Of a DNA stretch of 64,000 nucleotides, positions 1 through 8,890 are shown piece by piece. This stretch comes from Aliirhizobium wenxiniae (lineage in GTDB: Bacteria > Pseudomonadota > Alphaproteobacteria > Rhizobiales > Rhizobiaceae), in the NCBI RefSeq assembly GCF_014201355.1, contig NZ_JACHEG010000001.1:1240001-1304000 (forward strand). Reading direction: 5' to 3'. The notes beneath the pieces are model-generated. The model was not told the DNA's origin, ran no database searches, and was given only the letters and a program-made list of their open reading frames with translations. The stretch's first letter is position 1. Each line of letters opens with the position of its first letter. Position numbers and translations under genes: made by a program.

Positions 1-831
1 ACCGTTATCCTCTTCTTCGTCGGCACCGCCGCCAAAGAGAGTTGCGAGGAAACCACGACGCTTGCGTTCAGCCGCCGGCGCACTGCCGGCAGTCGATGCG
101 ATCTCGATCGAGCTTGAACCGACACGCTTCTTGTAATCGGCGAGCGCCTGATCATAACCCGGCAGCGGCTGGCCATCCGCCGGCAGGTGCAGCGTATTGC
201 CCTTCGGGAAAATCTGCACCAGCTCCTGGCGCGACATACGCGGCCATGCACGCACGCCACCGACGTCCAGATGCACGAAAGGTGAACCCGATGTCGGATA
301 GAAGCCGACGCCACCGACCTGCATCTGCATCGCGAGCGCACGCAGCGTCGCAAGCTTCACGCCGGGAATGTAGAAATCCATGGCCTTGCCGAGCATGTGC
401 TGGCTGTTCTTCGCCACGCCGGTATTGCGCGAGCGACCGCGCAGCATGCCGTTGGTGGTAGGCGAACGATAGGCAGAGACGACGTGGATGTAATCTTTCG
501 CGCCACTGCGCCGATAGACTTCCCAGACGAGATCGAAAAGACGCGGGTCCATCTTTGTCGGCTCGTTCTTGCGCCAGTCACGCAGGAAATTGTTGATCTG
601 CTGAAGACCCTTGGGATCGAAGCGGCCGTTACGCTTGAACGTGATCTCGGCTTTTTCGCCCGTATGGATGAAGTAGAGCTTGAGGCTGCGGTTTTCCGCA
701 GCCGCCTCGGACACCTGCACAGACCAGATGGAAGCAGCAACGACAGCAAGTGCCGCACCTTGAGCGGCACGCCTGGTGAGCGATTGAAAGGCCTTTAGGA
801 CGAGGCGACGAACGCCTGTGCCCGAAGGCAT
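1..831 (-). CDS. DUF882/YcbK-like, peptidase M15-type protein (3' end outside window)
   Basis: Reading the minus strand from ATG at 831 gives an open frame of 277 codons that leaves the window at base 1. An N-terminal hydrophobic stretch (about residues 20-43, ending in SEAAA) looks like a signal peptide or anchor. The body carries the DUF882 pattern: VVSAYRSPTTN, then NSQHMLGKAMDFYIPG, then FVHLDVGGVRAW, which places the zinc-ligand His/Asp residues of M15 D,D-peptidase-like folds. It probably acts on peptidoglycan in the periplasm. Purine-rich AAAGAA precedes the start. The tail after the domain is low complexity and ends in an acidic run. Family assignment is firm, substrate is inferred. 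Confidence 0.85.
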   Translation of the reverse strand, partial: MPSGTGVRRLVLKAFQSLTRRAAQGAALAVVAASIWSVQVSEAAAENRSLKLYFIHTGEKAEITFKRNGRFDPKGLQQINNFLRDWRKNEPTKMDPRLFDLVWEVYRRSGAKDYIHVVSAYRSPTTNGMLRGRSRNTGVAKNSQHMLGKAMDFYIPGVKLATLRALAMQMQVGGVGFYPTSGSPFVHLDVGGVRAWPRMSRQELVQIFPKGNTLHLPADGQPLPGYDQALADYKKRVGSSSIEIASTAGSAPAAERKRRGFLATLFGGGADEEEDNG

Positions 832-1032
832 TTCTTTTGCATTCAAATCAGGCAAAGCGATCCCCGTCCTGCAGACAACGTCCCTCGTTGTCCCATTTGG
901 CTGACAATTGCGGTCACACGATGGCAAATCTGCCACACATGTACAAGCATCTCTCTTATAGTCAATGATGTGCTAAAGAGAGATTGACAGAAATTGCCAT
1001 CGCTTCCTTGCCTGAAAATTAACACTATCTAA

Positions 1033-2613
1033 TCAAGCGGCTTCCTTGAGCGGATCATCCGGATCGATACCGTAATCCTTCAGCTTGCGGTAAAGCGTCG
1101 AGCGACCGATGCCGAGCTTGCGGGCAACCTGGCTCATCTGGCCGCGGTAGAACTTCAGTGCGAAACGAATCAGTTCCTCTTCCACATCGGCAAGTTTCCT
1201 CACTTCACCCGTGTCGTCGGTACTGACGATGACATTGTCCGATGCCGGGTAGGCAGCAGCCAGAAGCGCGCGCGGATCCGGCCGTGTCGTGCGAGGCGGC
1301 AGCATCGGCTGCGGGAAGCCCAGATCCTCGGTGATCGGGCGTAGGACCGCTGAAGGAGCAGACATTGGTGTGGTGGAAGTCGCGACCAGCTCGGGAGTGC
1401 GGAATTCCGGCACCTGGGCTGCAATCTGCGGGAAATCAAGCTCTGTAAGCTCGTCACCTTCCGCAAGTACGATGGCCCGGAAGATGGCGTTTTCGAGCTG
1501 GCGGATATTGCCCGGCCAGTCGTAAGCCGTCAGCAGTGCCAGCGCACCGGCGCTGACATTGAGGTTCTGCGGCAGCTTCTGCTCCAGCGAAAAACGCTCT
1601 GCGAAGACGCGCACCAGATGCGGAATGTCTTCCTTGCGGCGACGCAGAGCCGGGATCGTGATCGGAAACACGTTGAGGCGATAATAGAGATCCTCGCGGA
1701 AGCGACCGGCACGGACCTCTTCGATCAGGTCCTTGTTGGTCGCCGAAATAAGCCGCACATTGACCTTGTGGACGCGACCGGCACCGACCGTTTCGATCTC
1801 GCCCGACTGCACCGCGCGCAGCAGTTTCACCTGAACTTCAAGCGGCAAATCACCGATTTCGTCCAGGAAAAGCGTGCCGCCATCGGCCTCGACGAACTTG
1901 CCGGTGTGACGCTCTGTCGCTCCGGTAAACGCGCCCTTTTCGTGACCGAAGAGGATGCTCTCGACCAGATTGGCAGGGATGGCGCCACAGTTGACGGTGA
2001 TGAACGGCTTGCCGGCACGATCGCTGCCCGACTGGATGGCGCGAGCAATCATTTCCTTGCCAACGCCGGATTCACCCTCGAGCACGACGGGGATATTCGA
2101 ATGAGCCGCGCGCTGCGCCAGATCGATGACGCGCAGCATGTCCGGGCTTGCCGATACGATGTCGTTGAAGCCGACGACACCGGCGCGACGGCGGCCGACC
2201 TTGGCCTTGCCTTCACGATAATCGAGCTTCAATGCGTTGGCGATGGATGTGGCGATCCTCTCCGGCGAGACCGGCTTGACGACGAAATCGAAAGCCCCTG
2301 CCCGCATCGCCTGAACGACATATTCGATACTGCCCTGTCCGGTCTGCACGATGACCGGGGTCTGGACGCCCATCTCGCGCAATGCGGCGAGGAAGGTCAG
2401 TCCGTCCATTTCCGGCATCATCAGGTCCAGTACGATGACATTGACGTCACCGCTGGTGCGACTGAGAAAATCCAGCGCGACCTTTCCGTTTTCGGCCAGA
2501 TGCGCGACATAACCTTGCCGCTCGACTGCATTCTTCAGAAGGCGGCGCTGAATGGGATCGTCATCGACGACAAGGATATGAGCAGACATTTGTGAACTCC
2601 CGGCAACGTTCAT
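1033..2613 (-). CDS. Sigma-54-dependent response regulator (NtrC family)
   Basis: A 526-residue three-domain activator. The receiver domain (about 12-125) has the acidic pocket DDD at 17-19 and phospho-acceptor D63 in VLDLMMPEMDG. The AAA+ domain (about 150-385) has Walker A GESGVGKE, the sigma-54 contact loop GAFTGA and Walker B TLFLDEIGD. A Fis-type helix-turn-helix lies at the C-terminus (SQVARKLGIGRSTLYRKLKD). A Pro/Ala-rich linker of about 80 residues separates AAA+ from the HTH. ATG at 2613 has AAAGGG upstream; the in-frame ATG at 2589 has GGGAG, so either start is possible. No cognate kinase is adjacent, so the signal is unknown. Confidence 0.93.
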   Translation of the reverse strand: MNVAGSSQMSAHILVVDDDPIQRRLLKNAVERQGYVAHLAENGKVALDFLSRTSGDVNVIVLDLMMPEMDGLTFLAALREMGVQTPVIVQTGQGSIEYVVQAMRAGAFDFVVKPVSPERIATSIANALKLDYREGKAKVGRRRAGVVGFNDIVSASPDMLRVIDLAQRAAHSNIPVVLEGESGVGKEMIARAIQSGSDRAGKPFITVNCGAIPANLVESILFGHEKGAFTGATERHTGKFVEADGGTLFLDEIGDLPLEVQVKLLRAVQSGEIETVGAGRVHKVNVRLISATNKDLIEEVRAGRFREDLYYRLNVFPITIPALRRRKEDIPHLVRVFAERFSLEQKLPQNLNVSAGALALLTAYDWPGNIRQLENAIFRAIVLAEGDELTELDFPQIAAQVPEFRTPELVATSTTPMSAPSAVLRPITEDLGFPQPMLPPRTTRPDPRALLAAAYPASDNVIVSTDDTGEVRKLADVEEELIRFALKFYRGQMSQVARKLGIGRSTLYRKLKDYGIDPDDPLKEAA

Positions 2614-2792
2614 CGTGCACCCTTTGCGGGCTCTTATGCTTCAGGTTGTGCCAGATAGGCTTGAACATCCCCTTTTGAGAAAAGCTCACATTTTAACAGT
2701 CTGAACAGAAAACGGACGGGTGGCGGCAAAGGGGTCGAAATGCTACCCCTCTGGCACGCAAGTGAGTGCCCAAAAAAGGGAAAGGAAAGTCC
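2614..2792. promoter_or_regulatory. Divergent promoter region, response regulator / pepF
   Basis: Non-coding spacer between two divergent genes. It contains a short inverted repeat AGGGGT (2730-2735) and ACCCCT (2745-2750) with a 9-base spacer, which could be an operator or a leader hairpin of pepF. I see no convincing sigma-54 -24/-12 pair. Confidence 0.35.
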
Positions 2793-4676
2793 ATGACGAA
2801 ACCCATCGCGCAGCCTGAAATCGCATATGCCGCAACCGCCGCAGGTGGTGGCGCAGCAGATGCCGCGCTTGGTCTCCTGCCTGTCTGGAAACTCTCCGAC
2901 CTCTACGCGGCAAAGGATGCACCGGCCTTCACAGCCGACCTGAAGCAATCCGAAGCGGATACCCTCGCCTTCGAAAAGAAGTGGAAAGGCAAGCTGGCCG
3001 AAGCCGCCACGAAAACCGGCGCCGGCGGCATTGGTGAAGCCTTGAAGGAATACGAGGCATTGGATGACCTGCTCGGCAAGATCGGCTCCTTTGCCGGCCT
3101 CACCTATTTTTCCGATACCTCCGATCCGGCCAACGGCAAATTCTTCGGCGATGCTCAGGCGAAACTCACCGATATTTCGTCGCACCTTCTGTTCTTCGCG
3201 CTGGAACTCAACCGCATCGACGATGCCGTGATGGATGCCTGCATGGATCGCGATCCGGCAGCCGGCCATTACCGGCCCTGGATCGTCGACCTGCGCAAAG
3301 ACAAGCCATTTCAGCTGGACGACAAGCTGGAACAGCTGTTTCTCGAAAAATCGATGACTTCGGCCTCTGCCTTCAACCGCCTGTTCGACGAGACCATGGC
3401 GGAACTGCGCTTCGATATCGACGGAGAGAAGCAGCCGCTCGAGGTGACGCTCAACCTGCTGCAGGAAGCTGATCCGGCCATCCGCGCCAAGGCCGCCGCG
3501 GCACTGTCGAAAACCTTCGGCGAAAACCTGCGCGTCTTTACGCTGATCACCAACACGCTCGCCAAGGACAAGGACATTTCTGACCGCTGGCGCGGCTTCG
3601 AGGACATCGCCGACAGCCGGCATCTCGCCAACCGTGTCGAGCGCGAGGTCGTCGATGCGCTGGCCGCAGCCGTTCAGGAGGCCTATCCGCGACTGTCGCA
3701 CCGCTATTATGCGATGAAGGCAAAGTGGCTCGGCATGGACCAGCTGAATTACTGGGACCGCAATGCACCGCTGCCGGAAACGCCGAAAGCCGTCATCCCG
3801 TGGGAAACGGCAAAGGAGACGGTGCTTTCCGCCTACGGCGCCTTTGCACCGGAAATGGCCGATATCGCCGGCCGTTTCTTTGCAGAAGAGTGGATCGACG
3901 CTCCGTCGCGTCCCGGCAAGGCTCCCGGCGCATTTGCCCATCCGACCGTGCCGTCTGCCCACCCTTACGTTCTGGTTAACTATCTCGGCAAACCGCGCGA
4001 CGTGATGACGCTCGCACACGAACTCGGCCATGGCGTGCATCAAGTGCTAGCAGGCGGGCAAGGGGCACTGATGTGCCAGACGCCGCTGACGCTTGCTGAA
4101 ACCGCCTCCGTCTTCGGCGAAATGCTGACTTTCCGCGCCTTGCTTGAGAAGACGAAAGACAAGCGCGAACGCAAGGCGATGCTCGCCCAGAAGGTCGAGG
4201 ACATGATCAACACGGTCGTGCGCCAGATCGCCTTCTACCAGTTCGAGCGCAAGCTCCACACCGCCCGCAAGGAAGGCGAACTGACTTCTGAACAGATCGG
4301 CGAACTCTGGCTGTCGGTCCAGGGCGAAAGCCTCGGCCCGGCAATCCGGATTTCGGAAGGCTATGAAAGCTGGTGGACCTACATCCCCCACTTCATCCAC
4401 TCGCCCTTCTATGTCTATGCCTATGCCTTCGGTGACTGCCTGGTGAATTCGCTTTACGCCGTCTACCAGAATGCCGCTCCCAATTCCGGCGTAGGGGGCT
4501 TCCAGGACAAGTATTTCGAACTTCTGAAGGCAGGCGGCACCAAGCACCATTCGGAACTTTTGAAGCCCTTCGGCCTCGATGCGACCGACCCGACCTTCTG
4601 GTCAAAGGGCCTGTCGATGATCGAAGGGCTGATCGACGAACTGGAAGCACTTGATAAAGAGCTGACTGAGGCCTGA
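2793..4676 (+). CDS. pepF: Oligoendopeptidase F, M3B metallopeptidase
   Basis: Encodes 627 residues, normal for PepF. The zinc-binding HELGH motif lies at about residues 409-413 (LAHELGHGVHQ), with the downstream Glu in the following helix (PLTLAETASVFGEM). The enzyme hydrolyses short peptides in the cytosol. ATG at 2793 is chosen because it follows a strong purine-rich Shine-Dalgarno (AGGGAAAGGAAAG); an in-frame GTG at 2766 has none. The gene stands alone and ends before a strong bidirectional terminator shared with the convergent nfeD-like gene. Confidence 0.95.
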   Translation: MTKPIAQPEIAYAATAAGGGAADAALGLLPVWKLSDLYAAKDAPAFTADLKQSEADTLAFEKKWKGKLAEAATKTGAGGIGEALKEYEALDDLLGKIGSFAGLTYFSDTSDPANGKFFGDAQAKLTDISSHLLFFALELNRIDDAVMDACMDRDPAAGHYRPWIVDLRKDKPFQLDDKLEQLFLEKSMTSASAFNRLFDETMAELRFDIDGEKQPLEVTLNLLQEADPAIRAKAAAALSKTFGENLRVFTLITNTLAKDKDISDRWRGFEDIADSRHLANRVEREVVDALAAAVQEAYPRLSHRYYAMKAKWLGMDQLNYWDRNAPLPETPKAVIPWETAKETVLSAYGAFAPEMADIAGRFFAEEWIDAPSRPGKAPGAFAHPTVPSAHPYVLVNYLGKPRDVMTLAHELGHGVHQVLAGGQGALMCQTPLTLAETASVFGEMLTFRALLEKTKDKRERKAMLAQKVEDMINTVVRQIAFYQFERKLHTARKEGELTSEQIGELWLSVQGESLGPAIRISEGYESWWTYIPHFIHSPFYVYAYAFGDCLVNSLYAVYQNAAPNSGVGGFQDKYFELLKAGGTKHHSELLKPFGLDATDPTFWSKGLSMIEGLIDELEALDKELTEA

Positions 4677-4682
4677 AACGAC

Positions 4683-4715
4683 AAACGGCCGGGGAGACCC
4701 GGCCGTTTTCTTTTT
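4683..4715. terminator. Bidirectional rho-independent terminator
   Basis: Perfect GC-rich stem at 4684-4693 / 4698-4707 around a GAGA loop, followed by TTTTCTTTTT on the plus strand. It lies between convergent pepF and the nfeD-like gene. Confidence 0.88.
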
Positions 4716-4726
4716 GAAGTGAATAT

Positions 4727-5191
4727 CTAGCGCACCACAGGCTCGACAGTCAGATCCCTGCCGCTCGACGCCACGACGCGAACGCGTGAACCGACCGGCA
4801 GGTCCGGCCCCATCACCGACCACATCGTATCATCGAGCCTGATCCGTCCCCTGCCCTCCTGGATGGGTTCGGAAAGTGTTGCCGTGCGTCCGACAAGGCT
4901 TTCGCCGCGGCGATTGAGCCAGGGTTCATCGCTTTTCGTGCGTTTGCCGTTATAGATCCGCCGGCCGATCACTGCGAACAGCACCGACAGAACGGCAAAC
5001 AGCAGAAGCTGAATGTGCCAGCCCCAGAATGCGGCATCCCAAAGCGCCAGCGACAGGGCGCCGAGCACCACGGCCGCGGCACCTATCCAGATCAGGAATA
5101 CGCCGGGAACCAGCAGTTCCAGCACCAGCAGGATCATGCCGACAATCCACCAGCCCCAGGGGCCAAGATTGCTCCACAGTTCGACAACCAT
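4727..5191 (-). CDS. NfeD-like membrane protein
   Basis: A 154-residue protein with two or three N-terminal membrane helices (about 13-75) and a C-terminal beta-rich OB-fold NfeD domain (LVGRTATLSEPIQEGRGRI onward). This short form lacks the ClpP-like protease domain of long NfeD proteins. It starts 4 bases after the stop of the SPFH gene. GAGAGG sits just upstream, and ATG at 5191 is preferred over the adjacent GTG at 5194. The SPFH/NfeD gene pair is a recognised conserved pairing in which NfeD associates with the stomatin-like protein in the inner membrane; the role here (membrane quality control or envelope stress) is inferred. Confidence 0.9.
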   Translation of the reverse strand: MVVELWSNLGPWGWWIVGMILLVLELLVPGVFLIWIGAAAVVLGALSLALWDAAFWGWHIQLLLFAVLSVLFAVIGRRIYNGKRTKSDEPWLNRRGESLVGRTATLSEPIQEGRGRIRLDDTMWSVMGPDLPVGSRVRVVASSGRDLTVEPVVR

Positions 5192-5195
5192 CACA

Positions 5196-6227
5196 TCACC
5201 TCTCGGAGGTCGGCGGCGTGAACGGCGGCACGACGGCGGTTACCGTTGGCGTGCTGCGCGCCGGGCGCGGTGGCTGCGGGCGTGGGCCAGACGGTGCAGG
5301 GCCACTACCGTCGCCGAACACTTCCTTGGCAATGGCGCCGATCCCGCCGAGCGAGCCGATCAGCGACGAGGCCTCGAGCGGCATCAGCACGATCTTGGAA
5401 TTGTTCGCCTTGCCGATTTCGACCAGCGCTTCGGTATATTTCTGCGCCACGAAGTAGTTGATCGCTTGAACGTCGCCGGCAGCGATGGCATCCGACACAA
5501 ACTGCGTCGCTCTGGCTTCGGCTTCTGCCAGACGTTCACGCGCCTCAGCCTCGCGGAATGCCGCTTCACGTTCACCTTCGGCCTGCAGCACGGCTGCCTG
5601 CTTGGCGCCTTCGGCGCGCAGGATCTGCGCATTACGCGCACCTTCGGCCTCCAGAACCAGCGCACGCTTCTCGCGCTCCGCCTTCATCTGCCGCGCCATG
5701 GATTCGACGAGGTCCTTAGGCGGCTGGATGTCCTTGATCTCGATACGGGTGACCTTGATACCCCAGGGATGGACGGCTTCGTCGACAACTCGCAGCAGCT
5801 TGTCGTTGATGACGTCACGGTTCGACAGCAATTCGTCGAGGTCCATAGAGCCCATGACGGAACGAATATTGGTCATGGTGATGTTCTGGATGGCGTTTTC
5901 CAGATTGGCGATCTGATAGGCCGCCTGCGCCGGATTGAGCACCTGGAAGAAGGCCACGGCATCGGCCGCGACGCTGGCATTGTCCTTGGTGATGACTTCC
6001 TGCGTCGGAATATCGAGCACCTGCTCCATGACGTTCATTTTCGCGCCGATGCGCTCGATGAACGGTGTGAGGATGTTCAAACCCGGCTGCAGCGTGCGCG
6101 TATAGCGCCCGAAACGCTCGACCGTATAGGCGTAACCCTGCGGCACCGTTTTCACCAATGCGAAGAGAAGCAGGATCGCGAGTATCACCACCACGATTAC
6201 GAAAATATCGAAACCACCCAAGCTCAT
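5196..6227 (-). CDS. SPFH/stomatin-like protein (QmcA-type)
   Basis: A 343-residue protein with one N-terminal membrane helix (about 7-27), then the SPFH/band 7 domain ([20 protein letters not shown] onward, to about residue 190). A long alanine- and glutamate-rich coiled coil follows (about 190-245), and the C-terminal tail is rich in proline. Members oligomerise in membrane microdomains and partner with NfeD, which is the next gene in the same operon. The start at 6227 has AGGGAGG-type sequence upstream. Confidence 0.93.
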   Translation of the reverse strand: MSLGGFDIFVIVVVILAILLLFALVKTVPQGYAYTVERFGRYTRTLQPGLNILTPFIERIGAKMNVMEQVLDIPTQEVITKDNASVAADAVAFFQVLNPAQAAYQIANLENAIQNITMTNIRSVMGSMDLDELLSNRDVINDKLLRVVDEAVHPWGIKVTRIEIKDIQPPKDLVESMARQMKAEREKRALVLEAEGARNAQILRAEGAKQAAVLQAEGEREAAFREAEARERLAEAEARATQFVSDAIAAGDVQAINYFVAQKYTEALVEIGKANNSKIVLMPLEASSLIGSLGGIGAIAKEVFGDGSGPAPSGPRPQPPRPARSTPTVTAVVPPFTPPTSER

Positions 6228-6325
6228 AGGAGCCTCCCTTATGAATTGCTTAAAATCGGGGCAATCCTATTCAACCGGAGCACCATTCACAAGCACAGGA
6301 AGGTAGTCTAGAAGGCTCCACGAAG

Positions 6326-6357
6326 ACCGGTCGCAGCCTACCCGGATAAAACAAGGA
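6326..6357 (+). ncRNA. preQ1-I riboswitch in the queC leader
   Basis: The stretch reads CCGG, then UCGCAG, then a pyrimidine-rich loop, then CCGG, then AUAAAACAAGGA. CCGG (6327-6330) and CCGG (6341-6344) form stem P1. The A-rich tail AAAACAAGG and the loop segment UCGCAG closely match the well-studied Thermoanaerobacter preQ1-I aptamer. AAGGA (6353-6357) is also the Shine-Dalgarno, 8 bases before the queC ATG, so ligand folding would hide it: translational off-control by preQ1. The match and the sensible gene context make this a strong call made by eye. Confidence 0.85.
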
Positions 6358-6365
6358 CACCAATC

Positions 6366-7076
6366 ATGAAGACAATCGTCGTCTGCTCCGGCGGACTGGA
6401 TTCCGTTTCGCTTGCCCATAACATCGCCGCCAAGGGCGAGCTCATGGGCCTCATCTCCTTCGATTACGGCCAGCGCCACAGAAAAGAACTGGAATTTGCC
6501 GCCGCAGCGGCGGAACGCCTCGGCGTTTTCCACCAGATCATCGACATGCGCGCCATCGGCAGCCAACTCACCGGCTCGGCGCTCACCGATGATGTCGACG
6601 TTCCCGACGGCCATTACGCCGAAGAGACGATGCGCATCACCGTCGTGCCGAACCGCAACGCCATCATGCTGACCATCGCCTTCGGCGTCGCGGCAGCTCG
6701 CCAGGCCGATGCCGTGGCGATTGCCGTGCATGGCGGCGACCACTTTATCTATCCCGACTGCCGCCCCGGTTTCATCGACAGCTTTGATACGATGCAGCGC
6801 CACGCGCTGGACGGTTACGCCTCGGTCAAGCTGCTCGCCCCCTATGTTACCGGCTCCAAGGCCGATATCGTCACCGATGGCGCAAGACACGCCACGCCCT
6901 TCGCCGAGACATGGTCCTGCTACAAGGGCGGAGAGCGCCATTGCGGCCGCTGCGGCACCTGCGTCGAACGCCGCGAAGCCTTCCATCTCGCCGGTGTCGA
7001 AGACCCGACCGACTACGAAGACCCGGATTTCTGGAAAGCCGCGACAGAAGGGTTCAAAGCCGAGGAGGTCCGCTGA
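6366..7076 (+). CDS. queC: 7-cyano-7-deazaguanine synthase
   Basis: Makes preQ0 from 7-carboxy-7-deazaguanine, ammonia and ATP in queuosine biosynthesis. The 236-residue protein has the PP-loop SGGLDS at residues 8-13 and the zinc site Cys185, Cys193, Cys196, Cys199 (CGRCGTC). First gene of queC-queD-queE; its TGA overlaps the queD ATG by one base. Control by the preQ1-I riboswitch immediately upstream fits end-product feedback. Confidence 0.97.
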   Translation: MKTIVVCSGGLDSVSLAHNIAAKGELMGLISFDYGQRHRKELEFAAAAAERLGVFHQIIDMRAIGSQLTGSALTDDVDVPDGHYAEETMRITVVPNRNAIMLTIAFGVAAARQADAVAIAVHGGDHFIYPDCRPGFIDSFDTMQRHALDGYASVKLLAPYVTGSKADIVTDGARHATPFAETWSCYKGGERHCGRCGTCVERREAFHLAGVEDPTDYEDPDFWKAATEGFKAEEVR

Positions 7077-7432
7077 TGTACCGGATCACCAAGGAATTCC
7101 ACTTCTCCGCCTCGCACCAGCTGTCACACCTGCCGGCAGATCATCAATGCGCCCGCCTGCACGGCCATAACTACATCGTCGTGGTCGAATTGGCTTCGGC
7201 CGAGCTGAACAGCGATGGTTTCGTTCGAGATTATCACGAACTGGCGCCGCTGAAGCGCTATATCGATGACGAATTCGACCACCGCCACCTCAACGAGGTG
7301 TTGGGCCACGACAAGGTGACCTCGGAATATCTGGCGAAACATTTCTACGAATGGTGCAAGGAGCGTCTGCCGGAAACCTCTTCAGTAAAGGTCAGCGAAA
7401 CGCCGAAGACCTGGGCCGAGTACAGACCATGA
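7076..7432 (+). CDS. queD: 6-carboxytetrahydropterin synthase
   Basis: Converts dihydroneopterin triphosphate to 6-carboxy-tetrahydropterin, second step of queuosine precursor synthesis. The protein is 118 residues. Zinc ligands are His14, His29 and His31 (LHGHNY) with catalytic Cys25. ATG at 7076 overlaps the queC stop (TGATG) and has GAGGAGG upstream; the longer frame upstream lies inside queC. Translationally coupled to queE by an ATGA overlap. Confidence 0.96.
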   Translation: MYRITKEFHFSASHQLSHLPADHQCARLHGHNYIVVVELASAELNSDGFVRDYHELAPLKRYIDDEFDHRHLNEVLGHDKVTSEYLAKHFYEWCKERLPETSSVKVSETPKTWAEYRP

Positions 7433-8163
7433 CCGCATCTGCAGAAACGATCCGCATCAGCGAAATCTTTGGCCCGACCATTCAGGGCGAAGGCATGCTG
7501 ATCGGCCAGCCGACCGTGTTCGTGCGCACCGGCGGCTGCGATTATCGCTGTTCTTGGTGCGATACGCTGCATGCGGTCGACAGCGCCTATCGCCACGACT
7601 GGACACCGATGGACGCAGAGGCGATCTGGCAGGAGGTCCGCGACCTTTCGGGCGGAATGCCGCTGATGGTCTCGCTTTCGGGCGGCAATCCGGCCATCCA
7701 GCCGCTCAAATCTCTGATCCGGCGCGGCAAGAACGACGGTTATCGCTTCGCCATCGAGACCCAGGGCAGCATCGCCCGTGACTGGTTCGCCGATCTCGAC
7801 GTGTTGGTGCTTTCGCCCAAACCACCATCGAGCGGCATGGAAACGGATTGGGACGTTTTGGCGGACTGTCTTGAAGCGGCGGGAAAAGCGCCGCGCATCG
7901 CGCTCAAATTCGTCATTTTCGACGATGCCGATTATGCCTTTGCCCGGGAAGCCTCACTGCGCTTTCCGGAACTGCCAGTCTATCTCCAGCCCGGCAACCA
8001 CACGCCTCCGCCACCGGAAGATGACGACGCCCGCATCGATCTCGACGGTATCATGGACCGGATGTTGTGGCTGGTCGACAAGGTGACGGCTGACTATTGG
8101 TTCTCGGCAACCGTGCTGCCGCAGCTTCACGTCTTGCTCTGGGGCAACAAGCGGGGCGTCTGA
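7429..8163 (+). CDS. queE: 7-carboxy-7-deazaguanine synthase (radical SAM)
   Basis: Radical SAM enzyme that contracts 6-carboxy-tetrahydropterin to 7-carboxy-7-deazaguanine. The 244-residue protein shows the cluster motif [11 protein letters not shown] with Cys37, Cys41 and Cys44, and SLSGGNP for SAM binding. ATG at 7429 overlaps the queD stop as ATGA. With queC and queD it forms the complete preQ0 module; queF is not in this window. A GGGGCG/CGCCCC hairpin overlaps the stop but has no T run. Confidence 0.96.
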   Translation: MTASAETIRISEIFGPTIQGEGMLIGQPTVFVRTGGCDYRCSWCDTLHAVDSAYRHDWTPMDAEAIWQEVRDLSGGMPLMVSLSGGNPAIQPLKSLIRRGKNDGYRFAIETQGSIARDWFADLDVLVLSPKPPSSGMETDWDVLADCLEAAGKAPRIALKFVIFDDADYAFAREASLRFPELPVYLQPGNHTPPPPEDDDARIDLDGIMDRMLWLVDKVTADYWFSATVLPQLHVLLWGNKRGV

Positions 8164-8179
8164 AAAGCGCCCCGGATAG

Positions 8180-8869
8180 TTACTCGACGTAGATCATCTT
8201 CTTCGTCATGCCGCCATCGACGGTCAGCACCTGCCCTGTGACGAAACCCGCACCGTCGAGATAGAGCACGGCATCGGCAATATCCTTGGGCCGACCGACG
8301 CGACCGACCGGATGTTGTGCCTCGTCCTCATGGCTCAAATTCGTCTCGTTGGTGATCCAGCCCGGAGCGATCGCATTGACGCGGATCGTCGGCCCGAGGC
8401 TGACGGCAAGCGCATGCGTCAGCGCTACCAGCCCACCCTTGGATGCCGCATAGGCTTCCGAATTCGGCTCGGACATGAAGGCCCGGGTGGAAGCCATGTT
8501 GACGACCGATCCGCCGGTTTTCATCAACGGCACGACGGCTCGCGTCATCAGGAAGGCACCGGTCAGGTGGCTGTCGATGACGCGCCGCCAGTCGAGATAG
8601 GACATGTCGAGAATGGAAGTGCCGAGCGCCCCGCCCGTTGCACCGGCATTGTTGACGAGCAGATCGAGACGATCCCACCCAAGCTCGGCAACCGCGATTT
8701 CGACTGACGCTTCGTCCGCGACATCACATTCGATGGCACGTACACCTTCGACTGCGTGGGTCTTGCCGGAGAGATCGAAAGAGGCAACCTCGAAACCACG
8801 AGCGACCAGCGCCTCGCAGATCCCGGCTCCGATCAGGCCTGCTCCACCGGTGACGATTGCCTTTTTCAT
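8180..8869 (-). CDS. SDR family oxidoreductase
   Basis: Classical short-chain dehydrogenase of 229 residues. The Rossmann glycine motif is TGGAGLIGAG (7-16), followed by NNAG, the catalytic Ser in VVNMAST and YAASK. It ends with the usual GQVLTVDGG. The substrate cannot be read from sequence. It lies downstream of hemH on the same strand, about 20 bases away, so the two could be co-transcribed without an obvious functional link. Confidence 0.88.
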   Translation of the reverse strand: MKKAIVTGGAGLIGAGICEALVARGFEVASFDLSGKTHAVEGVRAIECDVADEASVEIAVAELGWDRLDLLVNNAGATGGALGTSILDMSYLDWRRVIDSHLTGAFLMTRAVVPLMKTGGSVVNMASTRAFMSEPNSEAYAASKGGLVALTHALAVSLGPTIRVNAIAPGWITNETNLSHEDEAQHPVGRVGRPKDIADAVLYLDGAGFVTGQVLTVDGGMTKKMIYVE

Positions 8870-8890
8870 GATCCGCTCCGTTATCGGGGG

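Noticed and set aside
843..1025. 60-codon minus-strand frame between the DUF882 and response regulator genes
   Set aside because: It overlaps the DUF882 promoter, lacks a ribosome site and shows no recognisable pattern.
5013..6311. 432-codon plus-strand open frame over the SPFH/NfeD operon
   Set aside because: It covers two well-recognised minus-strand genes and their junction, and has no domain of its own.
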